In this document: positions 45,350 through 52,585 of the stretch, in pieces
How positions within the stretch are numbered: the first letter of the stretch is position 1
How the letters are laid out: each line of letters starts with the position of its first letter
NCBI RefSeq assembly: GCF_900114235.1
Contig: NZ_FOSJ01000011.1
Location: 1 to 59,444 of the forward strand
Length of the DNA stretch: 59,444 nt
Direction of reading: 5' to 3'
Source of the DNA: Marinilactibacillus piezotolerans
Lineage (GTDB): Bacteria; Bacillota; Bacilli; Lactobacillales; Carnobacteriaceae_A
The notes under the pieces: model-generated
Database searches by the model: none
The model's input: only the letters and a program-made list of their open reading frames with translations
What the model was told of the DNA's origin: nothing
Program-made: the position numbers and the translations under genes

Positions 45350-46840
45350 ATGGGATATGTATTGGGACTTGACATTGGGACGAGTGGGTTAAAAGGGATA
45401 TTGTTAAATGGAAAAGGTGAAGTTGTAGCTTCAGCTTCAAAAGAATATGAAGTATTAAACCCCAAAAGAGGTTATAGTGAACAAAATCCAGAAGAATGGT
45501 ATAGAGCAGCTGTTTTAGTGATGAAAGAGATTATAAAAACTATGCCAGATGCAGCAGGGAAAATTGAAGGTATTAGTTTTTCAGGTCAGATGCATAGTAT
45601 GGTCCTATTAGATGAACATGGAGAAGTGGTTCGTAACGCTATTCTCTGGAATGACGTCCGTACTACAAAACAATGTGAGGAAATAACTGAAAAATTAGGT
45701 ACTCATTTAATTGAAATTACAAAAAACAAGGCTTTGGAAGGATTTACACTTCCTAAAATTCTTTGGGTACAAGAAAATGAACCCGATTTATGGAAGAAAA
45801 CAGCTCACTTTTTATTACCTAAGGATTATTTGGGTTATCGACTTACAGGAAATATACAAATGGAATATTCAGATGCTGCTGGAACACTAATGTTAGATGT
45901 ATCAAACAGAGAATGGAGTAAAGAGATTTTAAATCAATTTAATATTGATGTGGAAATCTGCCCCCAATTAGTTGAATCTACTGCTAAAATAGGAGAATTG
46001 AAAACAGAACTGACTGAGGAATTAGGAATATCAAACTCTATATCAGTATTTTCAGGTGGAGCAGATAACCCTTGTGCTGCAGTAGGGGCGGGGATTGTAA
46101 AATCCAATCAAGCTATGGTAAGCATAGGAACATCAGGTGTTTTCTTAACCTATGAAGAGAACGGGGATAAAGAGTATAAGGGACAATTGCATTTCTTTAA
46201 CCATGTAATTCCGAATGCATTTTATTCGATGGGGGTTACATTGTCTGCTGGAAGTAGTTTGAATTGGTTTAAAAAACAATTTGCACCTAATGATTCATTT
46301 GAATCACTCCTTGAAAATGTCAATCTGATTGAACCAGGATCCAACGGCTTATTATTTGCTCCGTATATATCAGGAGAAAGAACGCCTTATACCGATAGTG
46401 ATATTAGGGGAACGTTTTTAGGGATCGATATTAGTCATACGAAGGATCATTTCGTGCGGGCGGTATTGGAAGGGATCACTTTTTCCTTGCGTGATTCTCA
46501 AGAGCTTATGCGTGAACATACTGGGAAAAGTTTTAATCAAGTTGTTTCTGTAGGAGGCGGAGCAAAAAATAAAGATTGGCTTCAAATGCAAGCTGATATT
46601 TTCAATACTCCAATAGTCACACTAAAAACAGAACAAGGACCTGCTATGGGAGCAGCCATGATTGCTGCTGTAGGGCTTCGATGGTACCCAAATTTTGAAG
46701 AATGTTCAGAGATATTTGTACAAATTAAAGAAGAATTCAAACCAGATTCAGCCGCTGTTAAGAAATATGAAAGTATTTACCAAAACTATAGAGATATTTA
46801 TCCAGCTATCAAAAAAATTAGTCACCAGCTTGTAAACTAA
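45350..46840 (+). CDS. xylB: Xylulokinase
   Basis: The 496-residue FGGY kinase phosphorylates D-xylulose to xylulose-5-phosphate for the pentose phosphate or phosphoketolase route. It shows VLGLDIGTSGLKGILL, FSGQMHSMVLLDE, ILWNDVRT, the second FGGY-type motif GNIQMEYSDAAGTLM, the ATP site SIGTSGVFL and GGGAKNKDWLQMQAD. Length is usual. GGAGAAAATAAT lies before ATG 45350. xylA follows after 418 bases, with a terminator-like hairpin and its own promoter between, so the two genes are not a tight operon. Confidence 0.95.
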   Translation: MGYVLGLDIGTSGLKGILLNGKGEVVASASKEYEVLNPKRGYSEQNPEEWYRAAVLVMKEIIKTMPDAAGKIEGISFSGQMHSMVLLDEHGEVVRNAILWNDVRTTKQCEEITEKLGTHLIEITKNKALEGFTLPKILWVQENEPDLWKKTAHFLLPKDYLGYRLTGNIQMEYSDAAGTLMLDVSNREWSKEILNQFNIDVEICPQLVESTAKIGELKTELTEELGISNSISVFSGGADNPCAAVGAGIVKSNQAMVSIGTSGVFLTYEENGDKEYKGQLHFFNHVIPNAFYSMGVTLSAGSSLNWFKKQFAPNDSFESLLENVNLIEPGSNGLLFAPYISGERTPYTDSDIRGTFLGIDISHTKDHFVRAVLEGITFSLRDSQELMREHTGKSFNQVVSVGGGAKNKDWLQMQADIFNTPIVTLKTEQGPAMGAAMIAAVGLRWYPNFEECSEIFVQIKEEFKPDSAAVKKYESIYQNYRDIYPAIKKISHQLVN

Positions 46841-46896
46841 GACAATAATCAATCATTGAAACGTTTAACGAGTATCTCTTTATTAATAAATAAAAG

Positions 46897-46943
46897 TATC
46901 CTCTTCCTTACTGATATATCTTATAAGGGATAGGATATTTTTT
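46897..46943 (+). terminator. Terminator after xylB
   Basis: TATCCT pairs with AGGATA, with further pairing (TCCTTA with TAAGGG-type) inside, followed by T6. The rest of the 418-base gap to xylA holds the xylA promoter and no gene. Confidence 0.65.
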
Positions 46944-47184
46944 GTGAAAAAGCATTTAGTGAATAAATTAACTGATTTAAATAAGCGATAATAGTATTGA
47001 AAACTCCTGTCAAAATACAACATGACGATAGAAATTAGAATTATTAGGTAAAAGAATTCATTGCTCACATTAATATTATATTTCGTTTAAAAGATAGTTC
47101 GGAAGGAAATATTAATTAGGTTGAGATAATCATATTGATTAATCAGGAAGAATTGAGATAAAAATAAAAACTTCGTATATATTA

Positions 47185-47233
47185 TTGACAACGGTTTCAT
47201 AGTATTGTATATTTAGTTTGTAAGTTAAACTAA
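47185..47233 (+). promoter_or_regulatory. xylA promoter: TTGACA/TATATT, cre site and XylR operator
   Basis: TTGACA (47185-47190) and TATATT (47208-47213) are 17 bp apart. A cre site, TGACAACGGTTTCA (47186-47199, one mismatch to TGWAANCGNTNWCA), overlaps the -35. The inverted repeat TTAGTTT (47213-47219) / AAACTAA (47227-47233) starts at the -10 and fits XylR operators. Xylose induction and glucose repression would thus act on the same 50 bases. Confidence 0.85.
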
Positions 47234-47258
47234 CTAATATAATCATGGAGGGAAAATA

Positions 47259-48587
47259 ATGGAATATTTTACAAATGTTAAGAAAGTCAAGTATGAAGGG
47301 ATAGATTCAAAAAATCCTCTAGCATTTAAAATATATAATGCTGAAGAAATTATTGGTGGAAAAACAATGGAAGAACACCTTAAGTTTTCTGTTGCTTATT
47401 GGCATACTTTTGCTGAGGAATTGACGGACCCTTTTGGTTCAGGAACAGCTATTCGTCCTTGGGATAATATAACGGATCCAATGGAAAAAGCGAAAGCAAA
47501 AGTAGAAGCAGCTTTTGAGTTGTTTGATAAGTTAAATGTTCCATATTTTGCTTTTCACGATGTAGATATTGCACCAGAAGGTGAAAGTTTAAAAGAAACT
47601 TTTGAAAATATGGATATTATTGTTGATTTAATTAAAGAAAAAATGGAAACAAGTAAAACTAAACTTCTATGGAATACGGTTAATAATTTCTCGCATCCTC
47701 GTTTTGTTCATGGAGCAGCTAGCTCAAATAATGCCGATGTTTTTGCCTATGCAGCAGCAAAAGTAAAAAAAGGTCTGGAAGTTGGTAAAAAATTAGGATC
47801 TCAAAGTTATGTATTCTGGGGCGGTCGTGAAGGATACGAGAGTTTATTAAATACAGATATGGGATTAGAAGTGGACAACTTGGGTCGCTTTTTCCATATG
47901 GCAATCGATTATGCAAGTAAAATTGGCTACGAAGGGCAGTTTTTGATTGAACCAAAACCCAAAGAACCAACTTCTCATCAATATGATTTCGATGTAGCTA
48001 CTACACATGCATTTTTACAAAAATATAATTTGGATGATAAGCTAAAATTCAATATTGAAGCTAACCATGCTACGCTAGCAGGTCATTCGTTTGAACATGA
48101 ACTGCGCTATGCACGTATAAATAAAATGCTAGGGTCTGTAGATGCCAATCAAGGTCATCCATTACTTGGATGGGACACAGATGAATTCCCTTCAGATATG
48201 TACGCTACAACTTTGGCAATGTATGAAATTCTCAAGAATGGTGGGTTAGAAAAGGGTGGATTAAACTTTGACTCTAAAGTAAGAAGAACATCATTTGAGC
48301 CAGAAGATTTATTTAGAGCTCATATAGTAGGTATGGACAGCTTTGCTCTTGGATTAAAAGTGGCGCACAAAATGATAGAAGAAAATGTCTTTGAAAACAT
48401 TATTGATAAACGTTATAAGAGTTTCAATGAAGGAATTGGTAAAGATATTGTTGAAGGGAATACAGACTTTGACAAATTGACAGAACACGCATTGAACTTA
48501 AAAGAAGTTAAGAATGAATCTGGTCAGCTAGAAGTTATTAAAGGCGTATTAAACCAATATATTCTCCAAGCTCTTTCAGGAAAATAG
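47259..48587 (+). CDS. xylA: Xylose isomerase
   Basis: The 442-residue enzyme interconverts D-xylose and D-xylulose. It is the long class II form. Visible motifs are [12 protein letters not shown] (catalytic His), [34 protein letters not shown] (metal glutamates), [38 protein letters not shown] (metal Asp) and [20 protein letters not shown] precedes ATG 47259. It follows xylB rather than preceding it and has its own regulated promoter. Confidence 0.97.
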   Translation: MEYFTNVKKVKYEGIDSKNPLAFKIYNAEEIIGGKTMEEHLKFSVAYWHTFAEELTDPFGSGTAIRPWDNITDPMEKAKAKVEAAFELFDKLNVPYFAFHDVDIAPEGESLKETFENMDIIVDLIKEKMETSKTKLLWNTVNNFSHPRFVHGAASSNNADVFAYAAAKVKKGLEVGKKLGSQSYVFWGGREGYESLLNTDMGLEVDNLGRFFHMAIDYASKIGYEGQFLIEPKPKEPTSHQYDFDVATTHAFLQKYNLDDKLKFNIEANHATLAGHSFEHELRYARINKMLGSVDANQGHPLLGWDTDEFPSDMYATTLAMYEILKNGGLEKGGLNFDSKVRRTSFEPEDLFRAHIVGMDSFALGLKVAHKMIEENVFENIIDKRYKSFNEGIGKDIVEGNTDFDKLTEHALNLKEVKNESGQLEVIKGVLNQYILQALSGK

Positions 48588-48613
48588 TAAAAATTAATAG
48601 ATAGAATAAAAAG

Positions 48614-48651
48614 TTTCTCATGGGGAAGATTTATTCTTCTCCGATGAGAAA
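48614..48651 (+). terminator. Hairpin after xylA
   Basis: TTTCTCAT pairs with ATGAGAAA, and GGAAG pairs with CTTCTCC inside. Only ATATT follows, so termination may be weak. Confidence 0.55.
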
Positions 48652-49149
48652 TATTAAAAATAGAAAGATCATTTAGGTCTTTAGTATTAAATATTTAAAA
48701 ATATGTTGATGAGAACCAAAAAAGTTAAGGAGCAAACCAAATATAAATTTTTTTGAATGAACAAAAGTCAATTTTGTAAGCGTTTGACGAAATGTTGGTA
48801 TACTTCCATATCCTTGCGGAAAATAAAGATTAACAGATTCTACCACTCTGTTTTTGTATTCTTATAAATTAAAAAGATAGCGATCACTTCTAAAATAGGA
48901 ATTAGCTTGAATAAATCTAAAAAAATATACGGAGCAAGATTATTAAAAAATAGATCGATATGGTCATCTTAGCAGCTATGAGCTAATTGGTTTTTGAAGC
49001 ATATGGGAATGAAGGAAACTCAGTTATAGCTTTGGAAATGAAGCAGATACTGATAAGGCTGAACTATGACAAGATACAGAACAAAAAAATATGGACGAGG
49101 AGATCAAGTTTTAGAAATTTGGTCTTTTACTAATGAAGTCAATACTATA
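48652..49149. other. Decayed DNA between xylA and the IS110 relic
   Basis: Stops are dense in all frames. On the minus strand one hydrophobic stretch is open from about 48968 to the stop at 48840-48842 and reads DDHIDLFFNNLAPYIFLDLF, then KLIPILEVIAIFLIYKN. It could be the remains of a membrane protein, but no start or ribosome binding site is present and I could not name a family. The 3' part of the IS110 relic should also lie here but is too degraded to read. Confidence 0.4.
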
Positions 49150-49769
49150 TTTGAATGGTTTTAGCCAATTTTTTTGGATCATAAAAACGTTCCTTGTATT
49201 TCCCCTAGAGGAAAAGAGCTAATTCTTCTAATTACATACTGGCAACGTTAGCTAACGAAAAGGAATCGGCAAATACTTCCAACAGGGCAGCTTCAAAGAT
49301 TGAAGTGTGTAGTTCATTTGAGAGCATATTGCACTTTTAATAAAGATTCTCAAGAAAAGGTTGCTTGCCATCCGTTATTTGCTGTATCACATTGATAAAG
49401 TGATCTCGTTAACCGTTGAATGGCCCTATACTTTTCTTTTTTAATGATGGTTTTACTATACCGCCTAAGGCCCCAAAGCCGATAAAGGACTATAGAGTTT
49501 TGAACAATAACTTCTACACCAAATCTTTATGTCCCTACTATTATCTGAAAGTGTTGATGGATAAAAATTTTAAACAAATGCAGATTTTATGTCAATGACA
49601 ATTTGATCGCAATGGAACTTTCAGTTGAAGACTAGAATCGTTTCCTTGATCTGGTAGATACCATATAAGTCATTGTAAAGTATGTCTTATTTTAGACGGT
49701 TGCCTTAGCTGTCAAAGAACCACCCATCATTTTTTTAGAGCTAACACCAATACCTACGAATAATTCCAC
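49150..49769 (-). pseudogene. Decayed IS110-family transposase
   Basis: Read on the minus strand, GTG 49769 is preceded by AAAGGAGATCC and begins MELFVGIGVSSKKM; IS110 transposases start with M-x-x-F-V-G-I/L-D-V-S-S, the Asp being catalytic and replaced by Gly here. Later, in shifting frames and past several stops, come NDLYGIYQIKETIL, GVEVIVQNS, KEKYRAIQRLTRS, NELHTSIFEAALLEVFADSF and GKYKERFYDPKKLAKTIQ, in the same order as in intact IS110 proteins (NDLYGA..., EKYxALQRLTR..., SVFGA..., GRF.DPE..). At least four frameshifts or stops make it a relic. Family recognition is from memory of these motifs, not a search. The C-terminal half is unreadable. Confidence 0.75.
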
Positions 49770-49916
49770 GAAAAGGATCTCCTTTCAAAAAAATTGGAGT
49801 ATCCAAGTAAAAAGTTTAATGTAAATCTACTATTTGTTTTTTAAAGAGTAATTTGTTGTTCTTAAATATACTATAGGAGGGGGAAAGAAAGAGAATTTAT
49901 CTCTTTCTGACATAAG

Positions 49917-51344
49917 ATGAAGAAAAATGGTTATTTTTATATTGTATTAATCACATTGGTAGCAACCCTAGGAGGGTTATTATTCGGGTATGATACAGCT
50001 GTTATATCTGGAGCGGAGGGATCAATTCAAGCATACTTTATAGATAATTTAGGACTTAGCTCACTTGTACACGGAATTACCGTGTCTAGTGCTTTAATCG
50101 GTTGTGTTATTGGTGGATTTGCATCCGGTTTCTTTTCATCAAAATTTGGTCGGAAATATTCGCTTATATTAGCGGGAGGATTATTTTTGATGTCAGCTCT
50201 TGGATCAGCCTATCCAGAATTTTTATTCTTTACAAAAGATAATCCAACTGTAGCTCTACTTATTACATTTAACATTTATCGTATTATTGGTGGCATTGGT
50301 GTTGGACTAGCATCAGCAGTTGCCCCAATGTATATTGGTGAAATGGCACCTGCACATATTAGAGGTACATTGGTTTCATTAAATCAATTTGCAATTATTT
50401 TTGGTATGTTAGTCGTTTATTTTGTGAACTATGGTATAGCTAGCGGACAAACGTTGGAGTGGATAAATGATATTGGTTGGAGGTACATGTTTCTTTCAGA
50501 AGCAGTCCCTGCACTATTATTCATGACTTTACTATTTACTGTTCCAGAAACACCACGTTATCTTGTTTCGAAAAATAAAGATGAAAAGGCGATGTCTGTT
50601 TTATCTAAAATTTATGAAACTACAATGGCGAAAGCCACTTTGTATGAAATCAAGGAATCATTTGATAAAAATAATGCAAAAGCAAAGCTATTTTCTTTCG
50701 GTAAAAAAATTGTAGTCATAGGTATTTTGTTATCTGTCTTCCAACAATTTGTAGGGATTAATGTGGCACTTTACTATGCACCACGGATTTTTGAAAGTAT
50801 GGGGGCAGGAAAAGATGCTTCTATGTTTCAAACGATTATTATGGGCTTAGTGAATGTTGTATTTACGCTTATTGCGATTTTCACAGTTGATAAATTTGGA
50901 CGAAAGCCATTATTAATTATTGGTTCGATTGGTATGACTATTGGAATGTTTGGCGTTGCTGGAATGGCTTATTCAAACATAATTGGGGTTGGAACGTTAA
51001 TCTTCATTATCATTTATACGGCATCATTCATGATGTCTTGGGGACCAGTTGTTTGGGTACTCATTTCCGAAATATTCCCTAATAAAATTAGAGGACAGGC
51101 TGTCGCAATTGCTGTAGCTGCACAATGGGCAGCAAACTATTTCGTTTCTTCTACCTATCCAGCGATGATGGAAGTTAGCGGTGGAGTAACATATTCAATA
51201 TATGGCATCGTGAGTCTAATCTCAGCAATTTTCATATGGAAATTCGTACCAGAAACAAAAGGGAGATCACTAGAAGAACTCGAACAAATCTTAGTAAACT
51301 CAAGAAAAGAAAAAATACAATCACTAAAAACTAAAGTATCTTAA
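49917..51344 (+). CDS. Sugar/H+ symporter of the MFS sugar-porter family, probably xylose
   Basis: The 475-residue transporter has twelve membrane segments and the sugar-porter signatures GGLLFGYDTAVISGAEG (helix 1), GRKYSLILAGG after helix 2, RIIGGIGVGLASAVAPMYIGE, VPETPRYLVS, QQFVGINVALYYAPRIF (helix 7), GRKPLLIIG and the end VPETKGRSLEEL. This family includes XylE, XylT and AraE. Xylose as substrate is inferred from the neighbouring xyl genes. AGGAGGGGG lies upstream of ATG 49917. It is separated from xylA by a decayed IS region, so it must have its own promoter; TATACT at 49867-49872 is a candidate -10 without a clear -35. Confidence 0.88.
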   Translation: MKKNGYFYIVLITLVATLGGLLFGYDTAVISGAEGSIQAYFIDNLGLSSLVHGITVSSALIGCVIGGFASGFFSSKFGRKYSLILAGGLFLMSALGSAYPEFLFFTKDNPTVALLITFNIYRIIGGIGVGLASAVAPMYIGEMAPAHIRGTLVSLNQFAIIFGMLVVYFVNYGIASGQTLEWINDIGWRYMFLSEAVPALLFMTLLFTVPETPRYLVSKNKDEKAMSVLSKIYETTMAKATLYEIKESFDKNNAKAKLFSFGKKIVVIGILLSVFQQFVGINVALYYAPRIFESMGAGKDASMFQTIIMGLVNVVFTLIAIFTVDKFGRKPLLIIGSIGMTIGMFGVAGMAYSNIIGVGTLIFIIIYTASFMMSWGPVVWVLISEIFPNKIRGQAVAIAVAAQWAANYFVSSTYPAMMEVSGGVTYSIYGIVSLISAIFIWKFVPETKGRSLEELEQILVNSRKEKIQSLKTKVS

Positions 51345-51712
51345 CGACATACGGGGGAGGTACCTTATAGGAAATAGACTAAAATAATAAATAAGGCTAA
51401 TGCTTTTTAGTGAAATGAAAGTACCTCCAACAGAACTTCCAAGTACTAATCCGATCTGGTAGAAGAAAGTCTTCTTGTTACGTAATTTTAAAACAAGGAA
51501 GAGGAATAATTTGAAAACATGCATTATTTGAAGAATTAGATAAAAATTGCGTCGTACCAATGTGCAACAATTTAATAATTGTTTTACTTCATCAATAGCT
51601 CGTCCATCTTTTTAAAAAGCAAATACTATGTAGATTATAATTGCATATTTTTTGAAAAAAGCTATTTAAATTTAAAAAATAATAATAAGATTAATTGTAA
51701 AATAGTGATACT

Positions 51713-51910
51713 CTATGGTGTTAGATCACATTGATTATAGTGCCTAAGACGTAAGCTTTCAAGTGACAGTGTTAGGATCTTGTCCTTCAAATACGAATAA
51801 GAGGTAAAATCAAAGTTTATATCCTCTAAGCTGTATCCATGAAGGATAAAATCTAAGATTTTTTCAGATTCTATAGGATACTTAGCATATTGTTCTTTTG
51901 TGGTTGAGCT
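51713..51910 (-). pseudogene. Unidentified gene fragment
   Basis: A minus-strand frame is open for 65 codons without a start, ending at TAG 51713-51715. It reads STTKEQYAKYPIESEKILDF, LHGYSLEDINFDFTSYSYLK and so on. Composition is protein-like, with alternating charged and hydrophobic residues. Upstream, after a run of eight A (plus strand), another frame reads LIPVEIDQP, consistent with a frameshift in a homopolymer. I do not recognise the family. Confidence 0.4.
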
Positions 51911-51996
51911 TTAAAAAAAATACACGTTGGAGCTTTAGTTAAGGTTGGTCTATTTCAACTGGAATTAACATTTGAATGAGTTACCATTATATGCTA

Positions 51997-52406
51997 TCAC
52001 TTTCCATTCTCTGTTGAAGAAAAAAATATAGTAGAACAAAAACGGGAGGGCATTGAGCTCTTCCGTTTTTGTTCTACTATTACTTTAGAGATAATATTTT
52101 TTAAGGCGGTCAGAATGCTATTTATATTCTCGAGTATTAATTTAGCCCGTAAAGCTAAGTATGCATTGATTGAATGAAGCATATGATGATCAAGCAAACT
52201 AATTAGATGAAGGTTTCGAAGGTCTCTTCGAGTATAAGCTTGTAGGTAAAAGTTACAATTGATTGAAAAGAACGAAACTGCTTGAACGATTAAATGTGAA
52301 AGTCAGATAGAGAGAAAAAGTGATCAGGAGTTTCTCCAACATGGATTCCGCTAATCTCTACATTGGGAATGACTTGAAGAACTTCTACGAAAATCGGATC
52401 AGTTCT
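51997..52406 (-). pseudogene. Unidentified decayed gene, two overlapping frames
   Basis: On the minus strand a frame from 52406 to TAA 52290-52292 reads RTDPIFVEVLQVIPNVEISG then IHVGETPDHFFSLSDFHI. The adjoining frame, open from 52302 to 51997, continues with LSHLIVQAVSFFS, YTRRDLRNLHLISLLDHHML and AYLALRAKLILENINSILTA. One frameshift near 52295 would join them into about 115 residues with a helical C-terminus. The hairpin at 52028-52080 lies in the non-conserved tail, as if it were the old terminator. Both frames look like real protein, but I cannot name the family. Confidence 0.45.
52028..52080 (-). terminator. Strong hairpin, probable terminator of the relic gene
   Basis: A perfect 18-bp stem (ATAGTAGAACAAAAACGG with its complement) surrounds a 17-base loop. 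On the minus strand it is followed by T-rich sequence (ATATTTTTTT), fitting a terminator for the relic at 51997-52406. Confidence 0.7.
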
Positions 52407-52585
52407 TCAAGATATAATATTCAGTTTGAATCAAACAAATGAAACTAAAAACAAAGTATCGTAGAATTTACACAGAGATCTGGACTTGATTATACTTTAT
52501 ATAGATAAAATGAGCTTTAAAAAAAGTATCATCTGTTATAATGTAAGTAATGTATAAAGGAAGACTTATAAATCGGAGGCAAATA

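Larger units (their letters stand above)
51345..52585. other. 1.2-kb gap with decayed coding fragments
   Basis: Between the symporter and the M16 protease no intact gene is seen. The minus strand holds two separately listed relics (51713-51910 and 51997-52406) and a strong hairpin. A further minus-strand stretch at 51345-51560 (KKTFFYQIGLVLGSSVGG) looks protein-like but has no clear start. An extended -10 (TGTTATAATG, near 52532-52541) lies 45 bases before the protease start and is its likely promoter. Confidence 0.5.

Noticed and set aside
49416-49598. Plus-strand 60-codon frame
   Set aside because: It lies antisense to the IS110 relic and has no ribosome binding site.
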